64,000 nucleotides of DNA from Liolophura sinensis (GCF_032854445.1 NC_088301.1:27264402-27328401); one strand, 5' to 3'; shown: positions 34,220 through 48,197, counted from the stretch's first letter. Numbers and translations: made by a program. Notes: generated by a model from the letters alone, not told the origin.

Positions 34220-35920
34220 CAACGTGTGTCTGAAGTAAAACTCATGGATGCATTTTTGTATCTACCAATACAATTGTCGAGAAGATTGGAGTCTGCGTAT
34301 CTATGATGACTATATACTAGTACTCTAATTGCCACTGTTAAAGCAGTCTGCATTTCCTTGCTTGTATACCTGCTAGTACCTGTTTTAGCGACAGTATACC
34401 AGATAACTTTTTATTTTAAATCCATAAATCCTAATGAAGGAGGCTTAATATTCCCTAAATTTTACATTGGCCATTTTTCGCGTTTTGCGTGATTTAGATC
34501 CCACATTTTGTACACAAAAATGTCATTTGGCGGAGAAAAAGTATGAATCTTATCCTAATTATTTCATTAAATACTGTTGCAGAAAAAAAGCAAATCCAGG
34601 CTGTTGACTTTAGCATTTATCATAAGATTTTCTTTGTAAATCTTACAGCTAGGTACATCCAGATTTCGAAAGCCTCAGTGTATTCGTTACTATCACCAAA
34701 AAAAAAAAAAAAAAACCAAAGCTTGTGCTTACCTGTACAGGTTATTCATGCACAAGTAAATAAAATATTACGCAGTGAATCCAGTCTAAATACGACCAAC
34801 AATGTTCTCGTGATAAATAGAAATTAAGGATCCCATGTCCTCGCTTCACGTCACCTGTCCCTTTTTTAATCTCTCCAATTTTTAATCCAGGATTTGAAAC
34901 ATAATTTCGATTTGTTATATCGCTTTATTTATTTATTTGAAGTTTAACGCCGCATTGGAAACCACGGCGATGTGAAACCACGCGGAAATTCACTGCCCTT
35001 TGCAAGAAGCCCCACAAACCTCCTGACCAAGGACCGCTTGTATAAAGCGATCGTAGGCTAAGTTGATGGTATCTGGCATGGTGACACGTGTTAAAAGCAT
35101 ATGTTGTCTTGGTAGTTAACTTACGCTACGATTACTTTTATGCAAGAAACTTCTGAATCCGCAGGCCAACCAACTGGATTCGAGTCGAATCTATTCGAAT
35201 TATTCCAATGCGAATTTTTTTGGTCTTGGGCCAACCTCCATATACCGCAGCCAACGATTTAAGTGTGCTCCACGCTGTGTGCGACTTTCCCACGGGCATT
35301 TATGTAGCATTCTCTATCCGCACAATCACATCAACCGCAAAGTGAGCTGTAAACTTTCTTTGGAGTTGATCACATTGGAATTCCACAACTAGAACATCTT
35401 GGTATATCACCGTGGTGTTTCTACACGCATCTGGGCCATCGTTGGCACAGATGAAAAAAGGGTTCGTATATAAATTATATCCATATACTCAGACAATGAT
35501 ACTTTAAAAGTTTCAAATCGGGTTAATTATAAAAATCTGAGATATATATTTTTTTTTAACCTTGCAGTTCATGAACAATGCTCGTCTGACCTTGGTTCTT
35601 TCTATGCACAGGTGTAAATAATTGGCCTACGTGGATAGGTGTTTTGACGATCCATCTTATCTGAATTGAAATTTGATCAGTGATGAGATCAATGAGTCTT
35701 ATCTTAATTTGGTGCAGACTGGACTAGACTACCCCATTCTATATAAATCAAAACTAGAAAGATCACTCGGTGCAGTAAATTTTGCCAGACCGTGATGAAA
35801 TGTAGTTATACATACCATGTATTCATCCGTAAAAAAATATATCCGTTAGTTAATTATAAACTTTAAATTAACCTTTTTTATTAGCTTATATCCTTAATAA
35901 ATTTCCTGTACTTGGACTGA
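34220..35920. other. Upstream region of lipase gene 3
   Basis: No gene seen. A fragment at about 34925-35035 (tatttatttgaagtttaacg, ccgcattggaaaccacggcg) looks like a badly decayed SINE-A. Confidence 0.4.
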
Positions 35921-35926
35921 TCGTGT

Positions 35927-35935
35927 TATTTAAAG
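35927..35935 (+). promoter_or_regulatory. TATA-like element of lipase gene 3
   Basis: tatttaaag 53 bp before the ATG at 35988, the same position as the TATA box of copy 2. Confidence 0.4.
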
Positions 35936-35987
35936 AGACGGCGAATCTGAGAAATCATCATTGTGAGTTTGTGACAAGCCCGGCACG

Positions 35988-37691
35988 ATGTCTCCGCTTG
36001 GAATCCTCATCGTTTTTCTCGGAGTTCACACGGCTCAAGGTATTAAACATTCTTCCTTCCTTCTTTATTTACTAATTTGTTGGTTTACAAAGTGCACAAG
36101 ATAATTTTATTTCATGTAAAACTTCAGATGTAGTTAAAAAAAATTGTGTAGACACAGGGCCTGTAATAAATACGCACACTTCGCCTTGTAATTCGTTAGC
36201 AGAATTCAGCACGTTAAAACGCAACAAATCTGTGTGTATTCCAATTGTTCCTGTGACGCAACAAGTATTGTATGAAGTATCATTGTATTCACAATGAACG
36301 TATTATTTATTTATTTGATTGGCGTTTCACGTCCTAGTCAAAAATATTACGTTTATACGACTGCGGCCCGCGTTATGGTGGGAGGGCACCCAACTATAAC
36401 CTGAGGAAACCAGCAAGAGCTGGACTTGAACTCACTGTGACAACACTTTCTTTAGATTCCTCAAGTTTGAGATATGTATAGTTGCATAGATTCAGTTTGG
36501 GAATATAGCCGATCTCTTGGATAGACCAGCGCCTCCCCCCCCCCACCCCTCCCAACCTTGTTAAATGAACTCTGATATGCGCGATATGGGATAAAATGAA
36601 AAACAGATGATCCATTATCAAGCAGTTGTTTTATATCTTCTTCAAATTTGAAACCAACGTCATAAATGATTTGCATTTTCAACTTTTCAACTCCCAGTAA
36701 TTTATTTTAACTGGAAAGAACAATGAAAGAAATATTGCCTCTGGGAATTAAGTTTACGCCATTTTCCGGTTTTGTTGAGCTGGAAATTGGCCCGAAATGG
36801 TGAATTTTAATAAAGTCGACCCATGTTTACCTGATGTGACCTCTTCGTACGTCGATCATATCGTGAAAGTGACATCATCCAAAAATATGTCACAACCTTT
36901 CAAAAAGCTCAACGGAAAAACGTGGACAACGATGTTGTCTTAAAAGTTTGTTCTGGAGTATGAAGCATCAGGTACTTTTAAAATGACAAGAAATTGACGC
37001 TTTGACAGCGAGTTGATGTGCAAACATAGGTGGGCATGGGCATGCAGCACGCGAAAACAATAGCTTAACGTGTAAAATATCCTGACAGTTGTGAGTAAAA
37101 GAGAGATATCAGGCAATTTCCTCTCGTATACGTCACGGAACGAGATAAAACTTATTCAGGAGACGAAATAAATCCATGCACCTAACTTTTGTCCACGACG
37201 CGTAAGTTTTGGAAGATATCTTCGTTCCGCCCACTTGATCATAGTGTGGTGTGTGGTGGGGGGGGGGGGGGGGGGGGGGCTCTGTTTGAGTACAAGAATT
37301 TTACTATGGACGTCGTCTAGGCTGTTCACATCTGATTTGATGGTTGAGGTCGCGAGTTCGAATCAAGCTCCCGCTGCTTGGCTGTGGTCTTAAGTTAGTT
37401 TTCTTACAGGTTGGTGGATATTTTCTAACAAGAAAAAAGAAGAAGACAACAAGATATGTGCGGCGACACCACAGGATGATTCCGATCTTCAGGTGGAGTA
37501 TACCTTGTACACAACGGAGAACCCTGACAATGGAGATAATCTGACTCCTGACGCCGACTCTCTCAGACAGTCAAAGTTCAAAGCCGACAGGGACACGAAA
37601 TTTCTCATCCATGGGTACACCGACCAGGGATCTTCCGATTGGGTGAAAAACATGGCCAAAGAGTTCTTGAAACATGTGCGTAGCGAATACC

Positions 37692-37753
<62 letters not shown>

Positions 37754-40643
37754 ATTTATTTTTTATTTATATATATGTTCAAATCAAGCTGGTTATAGCA
37801 TGATATAGAGCAGAGCAATGACTCTATCACTAATGCGACGTAAAACACAAATTAAATAAATAAGTAAACAAATAAATATGTATGGCAATGTACACATACC
37901 GGTACTGCTATATCTGAGTTGAGCATTAGAGTGAGGATCCGTAGGTATTTCCTTACAGATTTGAATCAAGACCCTTTCAATAAAAAGATTGTGGGTAAAG
38001 CACCAATCAAACAGGCCTTGGAACTAAATACACTCCATGAATCCAGAAGCTATCTATAATGCATAATACAGTAGTGGTGCGGGAAAGAACACTTTTCGAA
38101 TATATAATCCTAGACGGAATCCCTTTGGTAGGGTTGTGAGTATCTGCACAGAGACCTTCTCGTACTTGATGCTTTCTGTGAATAATCTTTTCTCAGAAGA
38201 ATTTACTGGAAACCTTGTAGAACATGAGCTTATATGTAAGCTAAGTAATTCCGCAGACATTGATTTTTGAATATCTCAATATTTCGACTTTAATAAAGTC
38301 ATCCTCAGAAGAAGTGTGCCAAGTGGAGCACCTTTTAGCCATATGTACGCGTAGGCTCCCAGAAGAGCATAATTAACAATTTAATTAACAAACATGTCTA
38401 ATAAAATAAGCTTGATATTAAACGAACATTTATGATGTTGTTTCAATGTTACAACCTCTTCGGAGTTAATTTGCTTATTTGGTATGCAAAACTATTCAGT
38501 GGATCAACTAGATTATGGACTATACGCTTTAGATGGTGTGGAAATTTTCCAGTTAGATTTCTTCGTTACTTATGCAAACTGAAAGTATCGTAAGATTGAT
38601 ACAATACCGGTGTGATCTCTGATATATGTATGAACTTCCGGTTATCTAACTGTCTAGCTTTCCTGAGATAGCTGCGCTAATAAAAGAAACCAACAACGTC
38701 TGTTTCCCACACAGGAAGACCTAAACGTTGTTGCTGTCAACTGGCAGAAGGGAGCAGACAGCCTGTACTACGGTCAGTCGGCAGCCAACACGAGGCGAGT
38801 GGGCGAGATGGTCGGGGATTTCATCAGACAGCTGAAGGAGGTGATGGGAGCCCCGTACAGCAGCCAGCACCTGATAGGACATAGTCTGGGCGCTCACATC
38901 TCAGGCTTCGCCGGGGCAAGTCTTAACGGACAAGTCGCCAGAATTACAGGTGAGCGACAGGAATGTGGCACACTTGAGAGAAAGACTACTAACAGAGAAA
39001 TCAGTCGATTTACTGAAGCTAAATTATTTGGAAGAAATTTTTCTGGGGGATCCGATTGTGGCATTGTTTCGAAAGTGGATTAATTTACCTTCGTTTTTTT
39101 TTATCCTTTTCTAATTTGTTTCGCACTGATTCTACTGTTTGCATTTCAGCATATCAGTCCTTTTAAATGGAGATGTACATGCACAGCTGTTACTATGCGA
39201 TGCAGTGTGAACGGAGTCATAGCTTGACATTTGATGTCTTTAAAATCTAGGCCTTAGAAATAGACATTCATATACTAATCGCAATAATGCCGGAAAAACA
39301 CAAGGAATGTTCCATAGGCACATCAATTTAACCGGAATCCAAGTTGTGTACCATGCTAGTACGTAAGCTATCCATTATCAAAACATGTATCTCAGCTGCG
39401 GTTTGATTGCAACTGTTCATACATCCAACTGTGGCGATATAACAAAGCGCCTCCTAGATTTCCAAAAAGTACACCTTCCCAGCTTTTAAATTCTAAGTTT
39501 CATGAAGAACATCAGAATTTATTGTCCTTACGTCTATCTGTACGGTAAGTTTCTAAGATCTTTCATGCTATAACCGCGCGCTGAATCTGCCTTATTCTCG
39601 GAAATAAGAGAGGGCTGTTTTTGCACATTGCACCCTTTTTTTTATTAGCACCCTTGAAGCTCTTCAAACTAATCCTGGTTAATATGAAAGCTCACCCACT
39701 TTCTCCTCTTGTTGAAAGCCCATCGTTTACAAGTCAATACAAACTGGGTATAAGTTAGGTAAAGTATCACACTGTGTTAACTGCATGTTTTTTTCAGCGT
39801 ATACACTATTTGACAGCAGATGTACAGCTGTATTATAAGATACACTTCCTCAGTTTTGCGTTTTTAACAGGGTTGGATCCAGCAGGGCCGTGTTTTCGGT
39901 TTTCTGGGCCCGATGACCGACTTAGTGACGACGACGCCATCTTTGTTGACGCTATCCACACGGATGGGGACTTGCTTCTACAAGGGGGTATATTTGTACT
40001 CTCCTTGGCTTAAGCTTTGAGGGTGTGGGGGCGTATATATGATTGTCGTGGAGAAAATGTGATTCTGTCAAGTTTTTGTGACATTGCCCATTCCTATTTC
40101 TTATCTTTTGAGAAACACATGGACTTCCTAAAGGATAATGCACTAAAAGCCAGTTTCACAAACCAATTTCGGTCTTTAGACTTAAATGTTACTCCAAATT
40201 AAATACAAATAATAAAATTAAATGCATAAAACTGATAAATTTGTGACCGATGATTCTATGTTGTGGTCACACAAGCGTAGCCCACATTGAGCATTCAGTT
40301 TCAATTATTTGCTTTTTAATGAAATTTGAAGTTGACGAAGGACTTCAGCTTTAAAAAAAAAAGCCTGAAACAGATCCCAAATATCGAGTCACATTTATTT
40401 GTCACGAGAAGTTGACATTTATAACATTTTTTTAACATACTTCAGGTTTTGGAACTGAGTTACCTATGGGAGACGCCGACTTCTACCCTAATGGTGGAGA
40501 AAAACAACCCGGATGTGACAGTTGGATCTGGCAGCATCTCGTGGACCTGTTTACCAAGTGGATAGATGGTATGACAGAGGGGGCTTAAAGCCAGTGTTAT
40601 ACGTTGGCAGATATATATAAGGTTTTAGTCTCTATACTGTAGT

Positions 40644-40675
<32 letters not shown>

Positions 40676-41910
40676 ATATCGGGTCTTCACATCGGGTCTT
40701 CACATCACTTTTCGAAAGTATCCCACTTGTGAAAGGCTTTGATACAATACGATACACACCGGTGTCCAGTGTGTATAGATTGCCTTAGTAACCGTTGTTT
40801 CTGTCAACAGCATGGCTGTGTATGTCGGACTCTTGACGGTTGGTTTACGAATGTCTGTTTCGACGTATAGATCCTAGAAATCTGGCACAGTTTCACACGT
40901 TTGTTCAGCTATCATTATCTGACACAATCGCCAGGCTGCACACATCAGCACACTAGCTGTAACATCAGTTAGAGTACTCTGGAGGTGAATGGCTTCAGAC
41001 TGGTGCTATAGTCCGATAGCCTGTGGCTAAGAGGACAGTCCGTTAGAATTAAGCACCGCCGTCATAGCATCGAACTAATGTTAATTACTTAATTAATTAA
41101 TGATATAGTGGCCAGGTTTATGAAGGGTGGAGGAAACCGGAGTAACCCAGAATAAACCATTGACCTTTGGCAAGGAACTGGTAACCCATTCCACGTGTGA
41201 CATACGTTCCAGTGGTGAAAAGGCAGGCGATCCAGTGAATGTCACCAGAACTGGTTTTCACCGGTTATGTACGTGTGATCATTTTTCAACACCACGCTGT
41301 AGTCTTTATTATTATGTCGAGACAAGTGAAATAGGGGTATATTTTTGGAGCCGAGTTGAAGACATAAGGCGATAAGAAATAACTGATGTCTGTACCTTGT
41401 AGTTGCCATTTTTGAAATAAGTACCATTTTTGAAATAAGTACCATTTTTGGAATAAGTTGCACTTTTGAAATGATAAATGATTATCACTGATATAATCCT
41501 GCTGACTACTTTTGAAACAAAAAAAAAATGCACTGTTTTCATAAATGATCAATATGTTTTAAATGTGCAATTTACTTTGATAAAAATGATCTTTTTTATT
41601 CCATTCTATGACATTAATTTTAAAGCTGATATGTTGTTTCAACATTTGTTCCTACGTGCCTTTTTTTGCCACAGGTTTTACAAGCAGTCTTGCGTGCAAT
41701 CACCTCAGGGTGTTAGATCTATTCAGGGAGTCCATCGACCCGGCCAACTCTTTCAAGGCTTACCCCTGCGACAGCTATGATGATTACAATGACTGCAGAA
41801 CCTGTAGGTCTCGGGGGTGCTCCAGGATGGGTTATCACGCCTCTCCAATGAAGCATGGGATCTACACCCTGCGCACACACAGCAAATCTCCGTACTCCTA
41901 CGACTATTAA
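35988..41910 (+). CDS. Pancreatic lipase-like secreted hydrolase, copy 3
   Basis: Six exons: 35988-36039, 37410-37675, 38715-38949, 39871-39987, 40446-40568 and 41675-41910; 342 residues. Signal peptide [17 protein letters not shown], then [17 protein letters not shown] as in copy 2, [27 protein letters not shown]. Catalytic Ser163 in GHSLG, Asp187 in GLDPAGPCF and His274 in CNHLR are all present; the lid loop is of full length. The end reads [13 protein letters not shown] and stops at SYDY, with no PLAT domain. Exons 3 and 4 are nearly identical to copy 2 at DNA level (for example ccaacacgaggcg.gtgggcg), far closer than to copy 1, so copies 2 and 3 arose by a later duplication or were homogenised. 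Introns contain SINE-A, a G run and (TA)n tracts. Role inferred as a secreted lipase; specificity unknown. Confidence 0.93.
36300..36442 (-). mobile_element. Diverged SINE-A in lipase 3 intron 1
   Basis: Plus strand reads tttatttgattggcgtttca, cgtcctagtcaaaaatatta, cggcccgcgttatggtggga and gagctggacttgaactcact. The middle is deleted and the tRNA end is lost. Confidence 0.75.
37257..37279 (+). repeat. G homopolymer of about 23 bases
   Basis: Uninterrupted G run in lipase 3 intron 1, about 130 bp before exon 2. It is capable of forming a G-quadruplex, and its length is probably uncertain in the assembly. Confidence 0.9.
37695..37750. repeat. (TA)n microsatellite in lipase 3 intron 2
   Basis: Starts 20 bp after the exon 2 donor; about 56 bases of alternating TA. 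Confidence 0.97.
40643..40668. repeat. (TA)n microsatellite in lipase 3 intron 5
   Basis: Short TA run flanked by actgtagtatat on both sides. Confidence 0.9.
41100..41330. repeat. SINE-like fragment and dispersed-repeat piece in lipase 3 intron 5
   Basis: ggaggaaaccggagtaaccc, gacctttggcaaggaactgg and ccattccacgtgtgacatac resemble the SINE variants at 54130-54300 (reversed) and 63600-63670. The following ggttttcaccggttatgtac, gtgatcatttttcaacacca is the inverted form of the repeat at 20985-21050. Confidence 0.5.
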
Positions 41911-42050
41911 CCCTACCCGCCAGTCTCATGCTATTCGATTAAGTGCCATACATGGCATCTCTCATGATAAACGGGATTCGTGATCTCTGTCGACAGACGT
42001 CTTTTGTTTTACATTTATTAGTTTTTACAGCACCTATCCATCAATTTGGC

Positions 42051-42265
42051 AGCTTCGATGGCCTAATGGTTAGCGTGTCGGCCTCGAAGTCCCCGGTATC
42101 AAACCCGGGTCGGGTCATACCAAAGGCTTTAAAAATGGTTTATGCTGTTGCCTTGCCTACCGCTCAGCACTGAGAGATTAGAGCAAGGAAACATGACTGG
42201 TTAGCCCGTTGTCAGTATAATGTGACGGGATGAGGTGTTATGTCTGGTGACTTCTGTGGTCCGTT
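42051..42265 (+). mobile_element. SINE-B copy with tRNA head, 3'-truncated
   Basis: tRNA-like head: cttcgatggcctaatggtta, gcgtgtcggcctcgaagtcc, ccggtatcaaacccgggtcg, with A box tggcctaatggtta and B box ggtatcaaaccc. The body has gctcagcactgagagattag, agcaaggaaacatgactggt, gtcagtataatgtgacggga. Confidence 0.85.
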
Positions 42266-42450
42266 AGCCAATGATAAGGCAGAATTCCGGGTATCACCCT
42301 CATGTCACTGAAATTGACGTGCACAAAAGTATTCAGCGCTCTACTAATACCTCCATACATCAAAGAGCTCAGGATCCATCCGGTTGTGGTTCTGCCAAAA
42401 GGGGCAACAACCCCAAGTAAATGTGTTTCGTGAACCATTACTTGTGTACA

Positions 42451-42455
<5 letters not shown>

Positions 42456-42533
<78 letters not shown>
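42456..42533. repeat. Compound (CA)n(TA)n microsatellite
   Basis: About 31 bases of CA followed by about 47 of TA, between lipase gene 3 and the cysteine-rich gene. Confidence 0.97.
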
Positions 42534-42536
<3 letters not shown>

Positions 42537-42659
42537 TACGAGCAACAGAAACCTTATAACTTGCATATTTTGGAACAGCGCAGTTATCATACACTCTACG
42601 ACAGAATTTACCGTTGAGAGTTATCTCCCGTGATGAAACATTTTCTTGTAGACGTTGAA

Positions 42660-43545
42660 ACAACGCGGTATATAATGAAAATGCATATCTGCGTCATTCG
42701 TTTTTCTTCTCTTTAGTGACACTAGCAAGCGTATTTTTTCTGAGGTTTCAGTAAAAATCATTCTCTCTTAAGCTGTGTTGGTTGGTTTAATGTGTTTATT
42801 AACCACCTGTTAATGGGGTTGGAATGTGAACAGTTTAAAGTGTTAAAACATTTTATGAAATTGGTCAGATAATTGTTACAAGTGCAGTCACCTCTCTTGA
42901 TCTTTGCAGTGTTAAACACTTTACTGTTAATGCTGATCTTTTGGTAGTCCGTGCCAAAGTCCTTGCGTAGCGTCGTCACAAGTTAATGAACACTGATAAA
43001 TAATTCAGGCGACAACAACGGCAATAGTCCGTTATGAACGGTGCAAACGCTTTGCAAACGCTTTCAACTCCTTCTGCACCTTTTTGCGCCTGTACCTTCG
43101 GAATTCACCTTCTAAATGTTTTTAGAGAAATATTTTCACAATTTTTTTTGAAACGACCGGCTGATGTAAACTTTGCCTTGTCATTCGGCTCGCTGCGCAC
43201 GTGACGTTGCTTAGTAACGGTAGAACTTTGATATCACCAATTTCCCTGGCCCAAAGAGTTTCATTCATAAAATGTGTATTCTGGTGTTTGCGCCGTTCAC
43301 TTTTTGAAAACAATCGACTGCGTGGATTCATACAGTTTGCACAGCAGATATTTCGTTTATACCCCCAATAAACCTAAAAAAATATTACAGTCATTTAATT
43401 ATACATGATGAAAGTGAATTGAAATATTAATGTTGCTAACACATAGACACATGTTTAAACGGCAGAGTAAATAAAATATAGTGGACAATGATTCCGGAGA
43501 AACCGGAAAAGAAACATAACTCACTCAAAAGAAATTGTGATTATT
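42660..43545. other. Intergenic stretch without recognised content
   Basis: No supported exon or repeat family seen between the convergent lipase 3 and cysteine-rich genes. Confidence 0.5.
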
Positions 43546-43549
43546 TTCT

Positions 43550-43555
43550 TTATTT
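43550..43555 (-). terminator. Poly(A) signal of the cysteine-rich peptide gene
   Basis: AATAAA on the minus strand about 125 bases after the TAG at 43682-43680. Confidence 0.5.
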
Positions 43556-43679
43556 TTAACCGTAATACTATCGATACATTCGCATGTAATTTACACGTAC
43601 ATGCCATTTGTAATAAGCAATCCTCCTGGAAATATTTCCTGTTTTACGCTGAATTTGATGGCTAATACTGGTAGAGAGC

Positions 43680-46600
43680 CTATTTGCTACCAATATTACA
43701 ATCTTCATCAATACGATTAGAGGTGGTGATAATACCGCAGTTCAGGGCGTCCAATTTACGGATCAGCCTCCTGGGGGCACAGCTTTCATCCTGTAATACA
43801 CAGTAAATCGAGATTTAGTAAAAAAAATCCATATTTACACACTGTATTAAATAGCAGTCAAACTTTTAAAATTACTTCGGGCTGGATACGAAATAAACAT
43901 GAAGTGTTGAATAGGAAAGCTCAACGCATCTTCTGATTTGTATTATCAGAGGCCGACAAGGGACACAACATGAATATATACATTTTTTTTTCAAATATGT
44001 CAAACAGTTAAAATTAATTTAAAGATATTAAAGTTGCCTAACACAGATTTACCCCATGAGAAAGGGTACTGACATCCCCCAACATCTATTACTCTATATT
44101 CCATAATGACGGCACTGTAGCGTTAAACCTCTCAAAAACGTTAGATTATAATTGCCACAAGTTGGACACCAACAACTTGTGGGGTGAAGTTGTAAATTTT
44201 AAAGACACCTGTAGCTGCGTTCATCGCCCAAAGTTAAAGTATCAAACTGGTACAAAATGCCTGGTGTCTAGGTCAAGAGAAGATCGAACAATTCAAACAT
44301 TCAGTTGATTTTAATCTCTTAATGGGAAAGAAACTATAAGTAAGTTAGTAGTAAGATAAATAAAATGTGTATCTGAAATTACATTTACTTTCCTAGCTTA
44401 GATTTTTGTTACTGAATTAAATGTAGTCTGAAGTTCATCGTAATGTGACTTTTAGTGACCATATTGACAAAGTATGTCGCCAGTGATGTCACATCCAATT
44501 TTCTAGCTTCCAAGCAGGTATTTACAGTCAGATCCACCTCTAAAACCAGTTTGAAATGCTAACTCTTCTCCTGTGTCGTCACTAAAGAAGCTACAGATTT
44601 TAAGCTCTGTATTACTTCTTAAGGTACTCACGATTTCGTTGGGACATTTGGCAGCCAGTCTGTCGCCTACCCTTCTGGCCTTCTTGATCAGTCGTCTCAG
44701 CAGGCGTACATCCCTGGGGTCAGCACAGCCCAGGTCATTCTGGCTTGTACCAGCGAGGGCAGCTGCGCCTGAACACGGACAGCAAGATGGGATGTTGAAC
44801 TCTAGACTGTATAAGAATTAAACAGATACATACAATAGTCCATCGCCTAAGTGAAGTTTAACCCACATTTAGGCCCCAAAAATCTAAATGAAAGTCAAAG
44901 TTTTTTTCTTCTTCTCTGCAGGAAATACTTCGAAAACGTTTCGCGCTACAAATTAGTTCGACCCATTTACTGGTCAGCCTTGACTGGGTCATCAAATGGA
45001 ATGTCTCAGACATAAACATATCGTTTAAGACAGAAGCTGTGATTGGTCACAACAGATCTAGCTTGTTCTTCAATGGCCCAATCGTACATGTACGTGCTAT
45101 ATCTATTTGAACTAAAGTCGAATTAGCCATCAAAGATAACAGAATAGAAAATACCTATGATATTGCGAGAATGCGCAACTGCGTGCGAGATGTCACCCTC
45201 GTCCTAGACGACAGGAAAATGATCAATAATGTGCCTGGATTCAGTTTCCAACAGTTCAGATACGGTTTGCTTTGATTGTTGTACACAAGAATTTTTCACT
45301 TATACGATACCGGGCAATTTTATGAGTGGAGGAAAACCCCGGGGGATTATTATCGACAAGTGAATGACGAACATCCCCACGTGCTGATATGCATAAACAT
45401 TGGTGGCAGTAGTGGTTTTCAACGAACGTTCCACCGTGAAAAATGGCAACACGAGTGCCGTCCACCGCTTATTGTTGCCAAGACTTCACGAACAGTGAGA
45501 GGCGGGGAATTCCCACAAATTCCCAGCATGCCCATGGCCGGGAATGAACATTGAGTGAAGGACATCTTTCTTAACCACTTGTTTATTTATTTATATATTT
45601 GATTGGTGTTTTACGCCGTACTCAAGAATATTCACTTATATGACGCCGGTCAGTATTATAGTGAAAGGAAACCGGGTAGAGCCCTGTGGAAATCCACCAT
45701 CATGCGTTGCTTGCTGCAGACCTTCTCACGTACGGCGGAGAGAAACCACATGAGCTGGTCTTGAACACACAAGACCGGATTGGTGGGAGGCTCTTGGGTC
45801 AATACGCCGCGCTGGCGTGCTAGTCCCCTCGGCCACGGAGGCCCCCTTAACCACTTGTACACGGCCATCTTCTTCGCGAGGTTATTGTTTTAGCGATCAG
45901 CAGGTCCTACACGAAAGAACGTGATCTCTGTTATAAAAAAATATTTATTTATTTATTTGTTTATTTGATTGGTGTTACTCAATTCTTGGCCGTACTCAAG
46001 AATATATACTTATACGACGGCTGCCAGCATTATGGTGGGAGGAAACAGGACCAGGGGGAGGCCGGGGGAAACCCACGACCATCCGCAGATTGTTGGCAGA
46101 CCTTACTACGTATGGCCGGAGAGGATGTAAAAATTATTTCTTCTATTAATTAGTCCACTCATCAACAAGCCTGACAAAGCACAGTTTTAACTGAAGTTTA
46201 ATATGTAGTTTTAAAAGTCTCCTTTTGAAACACCCCACACAGAATCTGAATAGCTACGCTAATTTAACATCAGGTTAAATATTTTAACAATACACTTACC
46301 CACAGAAGAGGTTAAATGAGAACTGAACCAATTCGGAGTCGAGGCTGCTTAGACAGTTACACCACAGGTCGTCGTTCTCTGTTCCTTGTCCCACACCACA
46401 GCCAGCAATCTCCTGCCCACATTCGGCTAAAGGCATGCCGGCCTCGGAGATCCCAGTAAAAAGAGACGCCACGAAGGCGCACAATAGAAGACACCTGTTA
46501 CAGAAACACGTATCAATAAAAGGCACCCGTTACAGAAACACGTATTAATCCAAGATACATTTACCAAAAAAAAAAAGGTATTAATCCAAGATAAACCTGC

Positions 46601-48148
46601 TTCAGAAACATGCATTGATTCAAGATACCTGTTGCAGAAACACGTTTTAATACAAGATACCTGCTACAGAAACACGCACTGATACAAGATACGGGTACCT
46701 GTTAGAGAGAGCCCCCATCAATATAAGATATCTGCTGTAGAAACATGCATTATTATAATGTGCCTGATACAAAATATGTGGGAAGGCTGTTAAATAATCA
46801 CGGATAAATTTAAGATGTTTGTTACAGAAAAACACTCATGGATGTGAGATACCTGTTCCATAAACACGCATTAATGTACTATATTTGTAGTAGAATGACT
46901 CATTAGTAAAAAATACATGTAATAGAAATGTGTATTAATATATGTGCAGCAGTAATGACACACCTAAGCGATTGAAATATCGCATTTTCAAGTTTCTTAT
47001 GTCGTTGGTCGGATTCGAGCCTTGCCTACTCCCGGCTTATGCTTCCGAATACACTTACAGTGACTGGCTACAATTCTTTATTTATTTATTTATTTATTTA
47101 TTTGATTGGTGTTTTACGCCGTACTCAAGAATATTTCACTTATACGACGGCGGCCAGCATTATGGTGGGTGGAAACCGGGCAGATCCCGGGAGAAACCCA
47201 CGACCATCCGCAGGTTGCTGGCAGGCCTTCCCACGTACGGCCGGAGAGGAAGCCAGTATGAACTGGACTTGAACTCACAGCGATCGCATTGGTGAGAGGC
47301 TTCTGGGTCACTACCCTGCCACGGAGGCCCCCTAATTCTTTATTAAATCAATCATTGTTGATTTCCCATTTTATGTGTTATTCTTAATTTCCAAATTATC
47401 TGCTTAACGCCATGAATTTAAAGAATTATACGACCGTGGTCAGAATTATGGATTCAGAAAATCGGAGTGGTTGGAGTTAACCAACGTCCTTCTGTAGACA
47501 CATGACAAACTTCTTGACTTAAAGCTGGGTTCGAGCTGTAGCCTCATCATAACGAGGAACTAATCGACTGTGACGAATCCAAATGAATAGTCTGGCAAAT
47601 ATAGGTCATGTTATCTTTTCGTCTCTGACGTCAATATTTATACAACGTATCAGATTTACTTTAAATTAGTATATAAAAAAGGATTAGCTTAGTTACAAAG
47701 CATTGCTTCATTCCGAATTAATTGAAATTATTGCATGGCATTTTCATTTGTGCGGGGCTGTCACGATGTAATTAATTTTCACCTTGGCTGCCTTTGAGAG
47801 CGTATGGTATAACAAAGTGTAATCGATTCTTTGGCAGCTTAATGATTTTCATCCAACACGATTTTAAATTAGACCAAATTTGCTTAAATCCGTTGTATAT
47901 GTATACCTGTTGCTCGTATACGAATGACGGCTTCCAGTTACATTGGAGGAGGGAATCGGTGAGTCAAGATCATACCACTGCCTGATAAGTATAATGAACT
48001 TTCCCAGATGTTACGGCACAAATTTCCTCTCACATTGAAAGGTCTCAGTGAACTAGGTGCAACACTGGCAGAGGGCAAGTGCAGTTGACCATTTAAGAGC
48101 ATCTTAGGGAACTTGGGGATTCTCGAAAAAAACTTAAAAATTAAAACT

Positions 48149-48197
<49 letters not shown>

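Noticed and set aside
42051-42120. Functional tRNA gene
   Set aside because: A and B boxes are present, but the sequence continues into the SINE-B body and I could not fold a full cloverleaf with a proper acceptor stem.
47039-47295. Open frames with [26 protein letters not shown]-type peptides, here and at 124, 8605, 11543, 24324 and 58433
   Set aside because: All are the SINE-A body read in one frame; the repeat is non-coding.
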